Assembly (NCBI GenBank): GCA_018433925.1
Contig: JAHDQI010000142.1
Location: 1 to 32,154 of the forward strand
Reading direction: 5' to 3'
Source: Phycisphaerae bacterium
GTDB lineage: Bacteria; Planctomycetota; Phycisphaerae; Sedimentisphaerales; Anaerohalosphaeraceae
Length of the DNA: 32,154 nt
Shown: positions 1 through 7,243 of the stretch, in pieces
How the letters are laid out: every line of letters starts with the position of its first letter
How positions within the stretch are numbered: the first letter of the stretch is position 1
Translations under genes and position numbers: made by a program
The notes under the pieces: generated by a model
Databases searched by the model: none
What the model saw: only the letters and a program-made list of their open reading frames with translations
What the model was told of the DNA's origin: nothing

Positions 1-318
1 GATGAAATCCCAACTCAATTAGGAATTTTTAGTACAAACCAGCCGCCGGGCGGCAGTATCTTTTTAGGGTGGAAGTGCAGCATCCCCATGTATGATAATG
101 TGATCAATCAGAGAATTCGCGGGGAATACGGAAAATATAGAAAATCAATGGCGTATTCATGGACAAGAAAAGTAACTTTCGGCTCCGCCCGGGATCATGA
201 TTGTGAAGATCCTGCATGGTGCAGCGAAATGAAAGATAATTTGTATATCATCGGAGCAGAGGCTTACTCCTCCCATTGGTGTACGCCGAATATCTCAGAG
301 ATGCAAGATTATAGATAG
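1..318 (+). CDS. C-terminal fragment of an unrecognised protein (5' end outside the window)
   Basis: The reading frame is open from the first base and ends at the TAG at 316-318, so this is the last 105 codons of a longer gene. An internal ATG at 88 has no Shine-Dalgarno sequence and is probably not the start. The fragment is rich in Tyr, Trp and Cys (four Cys, in the contexts WKCS, HDCED, AWCS and HWCT) and has no membrane segment. I do not recognise the family. The next gene begins 23 bases downstream on the same strand, so the two are probably co-transcribed. A toxin C-terminus followed by an immunity gene would fit this layout, but nothing in the residues proves it. Confidence 0.6.
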   Translation, partial: DEIPTQLGIFSTNQPPGGSIFLGWKCSIPMYDNVINQRIRGEYGKYRKSMAYSWTRKVTFGSARDHDCEDPAWCSEMKDNLYIIGAEAYSSHWCTPNISEMQDYR

Positions 319-341
319 CCCAAATCTTTGAAAGGAGAGAT

Positions 342-1304
342 ATGAAAACGGTTATACAAATTTGGACCACGGGTTTCCTTGCAATACTTACATTGGCCGG
401 GTGCAGTCAACACACTATTGATACACCGCAGGAGATTCAATTTCAGGAAGTCGGATTACAACGATTCAGAGAAATCCATCCCAAAAACGTAAAAGCCGTC
501 CTGTTAGCAGGTGGAGATATCAGCCCGGAACTATCCCAATGTGAAAGTGAAATCCTGTTCATGGTCGTTGAAAAACGGGATTTCGCCAATCGTATTTCAT
601 TACGTAATTTCAGAAGAGATCTTCCCGTGAATCTCATCGAGGACCGTAATTTACTGAACAATTTCGTTTCTTTTCAAGCGTGGGAGAATCCGTTTACTTC
701 CGCGTTTGGGGCTTTCCTGGCTTATATTGTCGAAGAAAACGGACATTTCACTGGATATGCCCTTCCGATTGATGAACGCAACGTCATGATTCAGGGGGTC
801 TACTGGAATTCGGAGGAACTAAAAATTCTTCTTATTGAAACCTTACGCAAACAGGGGGTCCATTGGGAAACCGGCGAATGGTCGGTCGAATACAGGAATA
901 TTGACAATTTGTCCGCATTCAGAAAATCCTTCTCTGCCAAATCTCTTCAGGGCATACTGCTTGTCGCCGGCGATATCTTGTCCGATGAACATACCGTCTT
1001 GTTCGCTATGGGTCAGGAACGTTTACTAAGCCGAATTCCGATGAAGCATTACGACAGAGAAATCATTGAAAATGATGAATCATTCGAAAAGCTTGCTTCC
1101 TTTGAGTTTGAAGAAAACCCGCTCCTGCCGGTGTTCAAAACATCTCTTGTCTATGTAGAGAGAAAAGATAATAAACTGATTGGATCTATCCTTCCTTTTG
1201 GTAAACGCGAAGGTGTTATCCATGGAAAATTTTGGCATTCCAGAGAACTTGGAGACCTTATCCATGAGATTAGTCAAAAATACGGATTCCCATTCGATGA
1301 TTAA
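342..1304 (+). CDS. Predicted lipoprotein with two tandem copies of an unknown domain
   Basis: This 320-residue protein starts at an ATG preceded by AAAGGAGAG. A hydrophobic N-terminus ends in the lipobox LAGC (Cys21), so it should be lipid-anchored outside the cytoplasmic membrane. The mature part is two copies of one domain, about residues 42-165 and 193-305. Each has a VLLAGGDIS / ILLVAGDIL strand near its start, then an ENP-x5-F segment (ENPFTSAF / ENPLLPVF), a Y-[IV]-V-E strand, a LP-[IF] turn and a G-x-[FY]-W-x-S-x-EL end (GVYWNSEEL / GKFWHSREL). I do not recognise the domain. It looks more AT-rich than the ilvC region downstream, which could reflect transfer. It probably shares a transcript with the fragment upstream. 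Confidence 0.75.
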   Translation: MKTVIQIWTTGFLAILTLAGCSQHTIDTPQEIQFQEVGLQRFREIHPKNVKAVLLAGGDISPELSQCESEILFMVVEKRDFANRISLRNFRRDLPVNLIEDRNLLNNFVSFQAWENPFTSAFGAFLAYIVEENGHFTGYALPIDERNVMIQGVYWNSEELKILLIETLRKQGVHWETGEWSVEYRNIDNLSAFRKSFSAKSLQGILLVAGDILSDEHTVLFAMGQERLLSRIPMKHYDREIIENDESFEKLASFEFEENPLLPVFKTSLVYVERKDNKLIGSILPFGKREGVIHGKFWHSRELGDLIHEISQKYGFPFDD

Positions 1305-1430
1305 TTCTCGACACGAGCCGCCAATTTTATAAAAATATCTGGCATTTTTAAGTCCACAATCTGTATTTAAAAACCGTTCCGGATTACGCGGGATTTCCCC
1401 GACACTTTCGGTTTTTGTTTGAAAAAAGGA

Positions 1431-1459
1431 TTGAAAACCGCCCATTTTTGGCTTATTCT
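1431..1459 (+). promoter_or_regulatory. Candidate sigma70-type promoter for ilvC
   Basis: TTGAAA at 1431-1436 and TATTCT at 1454-1459 are separated by 17 bases. The predicted start lies near 1466, giving a leader of about 37 bases before the ilvC ATG. Judged by eye only. Confidence 0.4.
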
Positions 1460-1502
1460 TATCCTCTTAACAAAAAAGCTCAATTTTAGGAGAACCAGAA
1501 TC

Positions 1503-2504
1503 ATGGCGAAGATTTATTATGAACAGGACGCCCCTCTTGACGCCCTGAAAGGCAAAAAAGTGGCCGTCATCGGATACGGCAGCCAGGGCCACGCCCACAG
1601 CCAGAACCTCCGCGACAGCGGGATCGAGGTCGCCGTGGCCGAGCTCGAGGGCACCGACAACTACAAACTGGCCCGGGAACACGGCTTTACCCCCGGCTCC
1701 ATCCCCCAGGCCATGGACGGGGCGGCCCTGATCATCATCACCCTGCCTGACGAGGTCCAGGCCAAGGTCTATGAATCGGAAATCGGCCCCAACCTCAAGC
1801 CCGGCCAGACCCTCGGCTTCTGCCACGGATTCAACATCCACTTCGGCTACATCACCCCCCCCGCCGAGGTCAACATCGTCATGATCGCCCCCAAGGGCCC
1901 CGGGCACCTGGTCCGCAGTGAATACGAAAAAGGCGGCGGCGTGCCCTGCCTGGTCGCTGTCCAGCAGGACGCCGGCGGCGATGCCCTCCAGATCGCGCTG
2001 GGCTGGGCCAACGGCATCGGCGGAGCCCGCGCCGGCATCATTGAAACCACCTACAAGGAAGAGACCGAAACCGACCTCTTCGGCGAACAGGTCGTCCTCT
2101 GCGGCGGGCTGACAGCCCTGATCAAGGCCGGCTTTGAAACGCTCGTCGAAGCCGGATACCAGCCCGAAATCGCCTACTTCGAATGCATGCACGAGGTCAA
2201 GCTCATCGTCGATCTGATGTACCAGGGCGGCATGAGCTACATGCGGTACAGCATCTCCAACACCGCCGAATACGGCGACCTGTCCCGCGGCCCGCGCATC
2301 ATCACCGAGCAGACCAAGGCCGAGATGAAAAAAATTCTCGGCGAGATCACCTCCGGCAGTTTTGCCAAAGAATGGGTCGGCGAGTACCAGGGCGGACTCA
2401 AGAAGTTCAACGAGCTCTACCAGAAAGACTACAACAGCCAGCTCGAACAGGTCGGACGCAAACTGCGGAAGATGATGAAGTGGATCAAGGCCAGGGAAGT
2501 TTAA
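1503..2504 (+). CDS. ilvC: Ketol-acid reductoisomerase (NADP+)
   Basis: IlvC catalyses the second step of valine, leucine and isoleucine synthesis: alkyl migration and NADPH reduction of acetolactate or acetohydroxybutyrate, with Mg2+. The 333-residue length fits class I. The start [20 protein letters not shown] is typical, and the Rossmann motif [17 protein letters not shown] follows at about residues 24-40. The Mg2+-binding knotted domain is visible in [13 protein letters not shown] and in [17 protein letters not shown]. The frame stays open upstream to 1419, but only the ATG at 1503 has a Shine-Dalgarno (TTTTAGGAGA) and matches the family N-terminus. The rest of the ilv/leu pathway is absent nearby. 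A small lipoprotein gene follows after 24 bases. Confidence 0.97.
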   Translation: MAKIYYEQDAPLDALKGKKVAVIGYGSQGHAHSQNLRDSGIEVAVAELEGTDNYKLAREHGFTPGSIPQAMDGAALIIITLPDEVQAKVYESEIGPNLKPGQTLGFCHGFNIHFGYITPPAEVNIVMIAPKGPGHLVRSEYEKGGGVPCLVAVQQDAGGDALQIALGWANGIGGARAGIIETTYKEETETDLFGEQVVLCGGLTALIKAGFETLVEAGYQPEIAYFECMHEVKLIVDLMYQGGMSYMRYSISNTAEYGDLSRGPRIITEQTKAEMKKILGEITSGSFAKEWVGEYQGGLKKFNELYQKDYNSQLEQVGRKLRKMMKWIKAREV

Positions 2505-2528
2505 AAAACCAACGGAAAGGGTCCCGAC

Positions 2529-3257
2529 GTGAAAAAGACAGGGCAATTCGTAATCGCGCTGATCATCGGCCTGGCAGGCGGCTGCCAGACCCTGAACGAA
2601 GAAAAAGTCGTCTTTGAAAAATATTATGAGACGACACTGGGCTACAGCACCTCAGCCGATGTGCTCGAGTCGCTGCATAATCCCCTCGATGAGTACCTCA
2701 GCCAGGGCGACCGCGTGGCCGCAACCTGGAACGAAGCCGACGACGGCCAGACCCACTGGTTCAACATGGTGGCCTTCGACGAAGAGGCCCTCACGGCCGT
2801 GCGAAAATACGGCTTCTCCCTCGTGGAACAGCGGCTGGGACCCAACGCCCCGCCGAAGCCGAAAATGCGGCTGGACGGTGAACTGATCGCCGCAAGCGAG
2901 CTCCTCGACGCGGTCTATCCCACGCAGAACGCGCGATTTATCGCCGTCCTCGGCGCGGTCAAGACGCATTTTGCCCAGGATGCCCTCGAGGTCGTCGCCG
3001 ACAGCCAGATTCTCCAAAGCTCCACCCTGATGGTCAACCAGGCCCTCAACGCCGCCCTTGTCAAGCTGCAGAACAACCCCGCGATGGCCGCCCGCCTGCC
3101 GTGGCTGGAGGGGCTGGAGTTCGACCACCCCACCCTCGGCCAGAGCCGCATCCGCATGCTGATTCTCGGCAACACGGTCAAGGTCAAGATCAAGGCCTCC
3201 CCCGCCTGGTTCAGGAACACTCCCTTCGAGCAGCACCCCGACGTAAAATATATGTAA
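2529..3257 (+). CDS. Hypothetical lipoprotein
   Basis: This 242-residue protein begins MKKTGQFVIALIIGLAGGCQ, a signal peptide ending in a slightly atypical lipobox with Cys19. The start ATG follows GGAAAGG. The mature region contains a conserved-looking WNEADDGQTHWFNMVAF segment and an alpha-helical middle, with no membrane segment or catalytic motif I can name. It lies 24 bases after ilvC and ends just before a strong terminator, so it probably shares the ilvC transcript. Nothing suggests a role in amino-acid synthesis. Function unknown. Confidence 0.75.
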   Translation: MKKTGQFVIALIIGLAGGCQTLNEEKVVFEKYYETTLGYSTSADVLESLHNPLDEYLSQGDRVAATWNEADDGQTHWFNMVAFDEEALTAVRKYGFSLVEQRLGPNAPPKPKMRLDGELIAASELLDAVYPTQNARFIAVLGAVKTHFAQDALEVVADSQILQSSTLMVNQALNAALVKLQNNPAMAARLPWLEGLEFDHPTLGQSRIRMLILGNTVKVKIKASPAWFRNTPFEQHPDVKYM

Positions 3258-3283
3258 TGCCGATACCTTTCCCGAAAATACCC

Positions 3284-3311
3284 AAAGCCGGCCCCATGCC
3301 GGCTTTTTTTA
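3284..3311 (+). terminator. Rho-independent terminator after the ilvC transcript
   Basis: A perfect nine-base stem AAAGCCGGC / GCCGGCTTT around the loop CCCAT runs into a T-run. It lies between two converging genes and could act weakly in the other direction too, although the reverse T-run is only three bases. Confidence 0.85.
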
Positions 3312-3379
3312 TACCCTTTTCCCCCTGCCACGAACCGGCGGGCCGCGCAGGGACCTGGACTTACGACAATGCGTACTCC

Positions 3380-4642
3380 TTACTCCGTTCCATACAGCCA
3401 CCATTCGGCGAAAATGGAAAGGTCGGCCAGATTCACCATGCCGTCATGATTGGTATCCGCGCTCGGGCTGAAACCCAGCACATACATCCGGCCGGTCGAA
3501 GAGCTTTTGGTGCTGGCCCCCACGAAGGCGAAATAGGAATTGTCGGTTGTACGCATGGCGACGGAGTGACCATAGCGGTCGTTGTCGGCCCCATCGGAAG
3601 CGGTCATCTTCTGCTGATGAACCCAGGCGGTCCCATTGTATTTAAATAGGTATGATGCGCCCCGGGCAATCTCTTTCTGCTCGGCCCCGACGACGGCATA
3701 CCCGTCTCCGATGGAAACGGAGATGCCGAACCGGTCGATGGCGGACGGATCCGGAATGGTCAGCTTCTGCCGCTCGGTCCAGGTGGTGCCCTCGCGCTGG
3801 AAGAGATACGCAGACTCCCCCGCCCCCGCGAGTACCGTATCGCCGCAGATCGAGACGGATCGGCCTAAGTTACCCCCTGCGGCGCCATCCGAGGCGATCC
3901 GTTTCTGCTCCAGGGTCCAGATGACTCCCTCCCGCTTGTATATATATACGGCCCCGGCCGCCGTTCCGTTGCTGTTGCTGTTGGTTCGTGAGCCCACGAC
4001 AGCGGTATCGCCGCTGATCGCGACGGCGTAGCCGAAATTGCCGCCGGCGTCGGCCGGGATCAGTTTCTGCTGCAGGGTCCAGCTTGCCCCATCGCGTTTG
4101 TACAGGTACGCCGACCCTTTTACATTGTTGTCCGGCGCCCCGACGAGGGCGTAGTCGCCGTCAATCGCCACCGACCAGCCGAACTGGTCATCATCGGCAC
4201 CCTGGGCATCGAACAGCTTTTGCGCCTGGCTCCAGGTAGCCCCCTCGCGCTGGAACAGATAGGCCGTGCCGGCATAGTCTTTCTCGTCAATCTCGCCCGG
4301 CGTGCCGATGAGGGCGGTATCGCCACTGATCGCGACGGCGACGCCGAAATGATCGCCCCATGCGCCGTCAGAAGCCGTCAGTTTTTGTCCTTCGACCCAG
4401 GCGGTCCCATCGCGGTTGAAAAGATAGGCCGCCCCCGCAAACATGGCTCTATCGTCATCTCCCGGCGCTCCGACAATGGCAACATCGCCGCAGGCAGCGA
4501 CGGAATTGCCGAACGCATCTCCCGGTTCGGTATCCGAGGCCATCTCGCTTTGCCGTTCCACCCAGGAATCAATACTCCCGCGGCAAAAGTTAAAGGAACC
4601 CCCCAGAATCACTGCTCCGATTACAATACATTGCCTTTTCAT
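3380..4642 (-). CDS. Secreted seven-repeat FG-GAP beta-propeller protein with dockerin-like C-terminus
   Basis: The protein has 420 residues from the ATG at 4642, which is preceded by GGAGGCAGGAAAG; a longer upstream frame lacks such a site. It opens with a signal peptide (MKRQCIVIGAVILGGSFNFC). Seven FG-GAP-type repeats follow, marked by DAFGNSVA, DHFGVAVA, DQFGWSVA, GNFGYAVA, GNLGRSVS, DRFGISVS and DRYGHSVA. Each leads into a GD-x-A-[IL]-[VI]-G strand and a YLF-[KQN]-R-[DE]-G-x-x-W strand, as in an integrin-alpha-like seven-bladed propeller. The C-terminus, ADTNHDGMVNLADLSIFAEW, is a single dockerin/EF-hand-like half-repeat. The likely role is extracellular or surface binding. No enzyme motif is visible. 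Confidence 0.88.
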   Translation of the reverse strand: MKRQCIVIGAVILGGSFNFCRGSIDSWVERQSEMASDTEPGDAFGNSVAACGDVAIVGAPGDDDRAMFAGAAYLFNRDGTAWVEGQKLTASDGAWGDHFGVAVAISGDTALIGTPGEIDEKDYAGTAYLFQREGATWSQAQKLFDAQGADDDQFGWSVAIDGDYALVGAPDNNVKGSAYLYKRDGASWTLQQKLIPADAGGNFGYAVAISGDTAVVGSRTNSNSNGTAAGAVYIYKREGVIWTLEQKRIASDGAAGGNLGRSVSICGDTVLAGAGESAYLFQREGTTWTERQKLTIPDPSAIDRFGISVSIGDGYAVVGAEQKEIARGASYLFKYNGTAWVHQQKMTASDGADNDRYGHSVAMRTTDNSYFAFVGASTKSSSTGRMYVLGFSPSADTNHDGMVNLADLSIFAEWWLYGTE

Positions 4643-4693
4643 CTTTCCTGCCTCCGATCCTAATGTGAGATTTCCCCCAGCCAATCGGCCTTC

Positions 4694-4723
4694 ATTGTAC
4701 CCGATTGCCCTTCTCAATGTCAA
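4694..4723 (-). promoter_or_regulatory. Strong candidate promoter for the FG-GAP protein gene
   Basis: On the minus strand, TTGACA (4718-4723) and TACAAT (4694-4699) are 18 bases apart, a near-consensus sigma70 promoter. The predicted leader is about 45 bases and carries the Shine-Dalgarno of the gene starting at 4642. Confidence 0.6.
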
Positions 4724-4916
4724 GATATTTCGAGATGCTTGAGAAAGCAGATGCGTTGTGTTTGGGGCTGCGGCATTCTTTCCATTGCGGCAAGCGGGCT
4801 GAATCGAGACAGATTCTCACCCTCTTATTGGCCGTATCTACAGGGCTCAATCGGCCCCTACCGATTGCTTATCCGGCGAAACCGTAGCGAACATGATTTT
4901 TTGAGGCGGGGTGGGG

Positions 4917-7067
4917 TTATTTGGCGTCTTTGACGCAGCGGAAGCCGATGGTGCTGCATCGGTCGAGGCCGGGCCAGGTGAGGATGAATTTGGCGTGATG
5001 GGCGGCCGGGCGCGGTCCGCCGTCCATGTACCAGACGCTGCCTTCGGCCGTGTAGAAACTGCCGCCGCGAATCATCACAAATCGGGTGCGGCCGTCCGAA
5101 TAGACGGGTTGTGTCCATTCCCAGACATTGCCGGCCATGTGATAGCATCCATAGGGGCTTTTTCCCTCCGGCAGGGATTTGGCGGGCCTCGTGCCCCGGC
5201 CGTCTGAATTGCACTTGGCCGGGTCAAACTCGTCTCCCCACGGCCATGTCCGGCCGTCGAGTCCCTGGGCGGCACGCTGCCATTCGGGCTCCGTCGGCAG
5301 GCGCTTGCCCGCCCATTCAGCATAGGCCCGCGCCTCTTCGAGAGCGACGTAAACGACGGGATGATCGGCCAGTTCCGCAGGCATCTTTCCGTCCGGCCAA
5401 TGGTTTAGAAACTTTTTCGTATGCCTAGGCCGATAGCCGGTTGCGTTCAGAAAGTCCCGGAATTGTTGATTCGTCACCTCGGCCTCGTCGATAAAAAACG
5501 GCCGGACCCGGACCGGGATTGCGTGTTCGATGTCCTGGTGAATGATCTGCGGATACTCGGCGCCGAATTGCAGACCATGCCCGAAATTGTCGGGATTCTC
5601 GACCGGTTTGTCCAGATAGCACCCGCACTCTCCCCGCTTGTGTCGAATCCGCATTATAAAATCTCCGCCGGGGACATATACCATTCCTTCGGGAGGATTT
5701 TGCCTCGATGCGGCCGGTGTGCGAGCGCCGGTTTCCGTGCAGACGGCCGGCACATAAAGGGGAGCGTCTTCGTCGGAACCCGCGGCATCCGTTTCCCGGA
5801 TCTGCCGGAGTAAGGAAGAAAATTCCGGTGTTATCGCGGATTGTCGGATCGAAAGGATGCACCCGATCCGATCGATTGAGCCGCGCAGGATTGCGGTCTC
5901 TTTCTCTGTTTCCGGATACATGGGATCGGCTGACCACAGATCATAATACGCGTAATCGGTTTGATGCGCAGTCTGAATCAGGGATTTGTTATCGATGCTT
6001 TGCTCCTGATTGAGGAATACATAAAGGCATTTTTCTTCATCGCTCCAGCGATTGGCATACAGGCCGGGCCGCAGAACGGGCACAAAAGGATCCCATTGTC
6101 CCTTCGCAAACAAGTCCGCAAAATGATGAAGAATCAGGTTGGCTTTTTTCCACTGTTTTTGATCCTTCCGGTTCCACGGATTGGATGCGCCGAAGACATT
6201 TTCCCAGACGACGATCCCGCCGGCGTTAAACAACGCGGCGGCGATTTCGTTGGAGCGATCCCGATTCCACCGGCGGATGCCGTAGAGCGGGAATTGGGGA
6301 TCGATCCATTTGAGCCGCAGGATTCCCGGCTCAGAGGACGTCTGCAGCCATTGTCCCCATGCCCCGTTAATCAGCGGCAGTTGCTCAAGGGCGGGGTGTC
6401 CTTCCGTAATCACCTCGAGGCCCGGCCGGACGCGATCGAGCATTCTGCGAAGTTCGGCCGATCCGGCGGACAGGGTATCCAGGAATACTCCATCGGCCCC
6501 GGTGCGGGCGACCAGTTCGGCCAGCGTCTCGTAATCGGTTTTGTCTTCTCGCCGGGTGCCGGTATCCCATGGGTTATACGGCAGGATCACGCGGATGTTT
6601 TTGGAGCGGCAGAGGGCGATTTTCTCACGAAGGCCCTCTATTCCGCCGGGCAGATCGCGCCAGAAGTCAAACTGGTTGCGCTCATCGGCCCCCAGCCGCG
6701 GATAGCCGTGCCAGAGAATCAGCGTATCGAGGGGGCCCAGTCGGCGTTCTTTTTTTTCAAGATAATCCTGAATGTTCCATTGATTGGTGTTCGGGTCGTA
6801 GAGATCCCTGTCAAAGAGCATATTCATGCAGCAGGTAAAAGAAGGGCCCGCCGGAGTACGTTTTGCCGGGGAGGGACCGAGTTTTTTGCGGGCTTCCTGC
6901 CTGAACCGATGCATGGCTTGCCTGTATGGATTTGCGGGCTGGCCGGAGGCGGGCGGAAACAGAGAATGCGCATTTTGATTGAGCCTGTCGGCTTCCGTAA
7001 CGGGGGCGGCTGCACAACTGCACAAAATCGCACAAACGGCCCCCTTCAGGCAGGTTCTGTGAGCCAT
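4917..7067 (-). CDS. Exported glycosidase-like TIM-barrel protein fused to an FGE-sulfatase (SUMF1/EgtB-type) domain
   Basis: The protein has 716 residues from the ATG at 7067. That start gives a signal-peptide-like N-terminus (MAHRTCLKGAVCAILCSCAA), but its Shine-Dalgarno is weak; an ATG at 7112 is possible. Residues of about 75-400 look like a sugar-hydrolase-type barrel, with ILWHGYPRLGADERNQFDFW, VILPYNPWDTGTRRED and GADGVFLDTL strands. Residues of about 455-716 are an FGE-sulfatase domain: GMVYVPGGDFIM, EAEVTNQQFRDFLNATGY, AYAEWAGKRLPTEPEWQRAA, GNVWEWT, IRGGSF and the terminal GFRC. The two copper-binding Cys of true formylglycine-generating enzymes, which normally follow the GGSF motif, are not evident (SVWYMDGGPRPA stands there). 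Sulfatase activation is therefore doubtful. The gene is divergent from a sugar ABC operon. Confidence 0.85.
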   Translation of the reverse strand: MAHRTCLKGAVCAILCSCAAAPVTEADRLNQNAHSLFPPASGQPANPYRQAMHRFRQEARKKLGPSPAKRTPAGPSFTCCMNMLFDRDLYDPNTNQWNIQDYLEKKERRLGPLDTLILWHGYPRLGADERNQFDFWRDLPGGIEGLREKIALCRSKNIRVILPYNPWDTGTRREDKTDYETLAELVARTGADGVFLDTLSAGSAELRRMLDRVRPGLEVITEGHPALEQLPLINGAWGQWLQTSSEPGILRLKWIDPQFPLYGIRRWNRDRSNEIAAALFNAGGIVVWENVFGASNPWNRKDQKQWKKANLILHHFADLFAKGQWDPFVPVLRPGLYANRWSDEEKCLYVFLNQEQSIDNKSLIQTAHQTDYAYYDLWSADPMYPETEKETAILRGSIDRIGCILSIRQSAITPEFSSLLRQIRETDAAGSDEDAPLYVPAVCTETGARTPAASRQNPPEGMVYVPGGDFIMRIRHKRGECGCYLDKPVENPDNFGHGLQFGAEYPQIIHQDIEHAIPVRVRPFFIDEAEVTNQQFRDFLNATGYRPRHTKKFLNHWPDGKMPAELADHPVVYVALEEARAYAEWAGKRLPTEPEWQRAAQGLDGRTWPWGDEFDPAKCNSDGRGTRPAKSLPEGKSPYGCYHMAGNVWEWTQPVYSDGRTRFVMIRGGSFYTAEGSVWYMDGGPRPAAHHAKFILTWPGLDRCSTIGFRCVKDAK

Positions 7068-7141
7068 TCTGCGGATCGAATTTGCCTTTATGTGCGGTCC
7101 TTTGCACAACATGCCCAAAACTCGTTTGTGCAACTTGTGCA
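7011..7141. promoter_or_regulatory. Array of TTGTGCA / TGCACAA boxes in the divergent promoter region
   Basis: TGCACAA occurs at 7011-7017, 7019-7025 and 7103-7109, with CGCACAA at 7029-7035. The reverse orientation TTGTGCA occurs at 7126-7132 and 7135-7141. The last two form a direct repeat with two spacer bases and face the 7103 copy as an inverted repeat. The first three boxes lie in the signal-peptide codons of the minus-strand gene and the rest in its 5' region, upstream of the sugar operon. This looks like an operator cluster for an unidentified regulator. Confidence 0.45.
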
Positions 7142-7195
7142 CTTTGTTCCATTTATAAAAAAACAATATTGATTTTTCAGGCCATTTTGTATTAC

Positions 7196-7201
7196 TATAA
7201 T
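7196..7201 (+). promoter_or_regulatory. Consensus -10 box (TATAAT) for the sugar ABC operon
   Basis: A perfect TATAAT lies 42 bases upstream of the ATPase start codon. A -35 element at normal spacing is poor (T-rich at 7173-7178), while TTGATT at 7169 is too far at 21 bases. A weak -35 would fit an activator-dependent promoter, with the TTGTGCA boxes ending about 55 bases upstream. Confidence 0.4.
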
Positions 7202-7243
7202 CGATCTCTGTGTAAATACAAAAGAATTTCAGGATGGCTCTCA

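Noticed and set aside
1467-2546. 359-codon frame opposite ilvC
   Set aside because: It lies antisense to an unmistakable ilvC; its Gly/Asp/Val-rich low-complexity product is a shadow of GC-rich codons.
4849-4866. AATCGG / CCGATT hairpin after the FGE fusion gene as a terminator
   Set aside because: The stem is short and no T-run follows on the minus strand.
5961-7172. 403-codon plus-strand frame opposite the FGE fusion gene
   Set aside because: It has no family resemblance or ribosome-binding site; the minus-strand frame carries clear FGE motifs.
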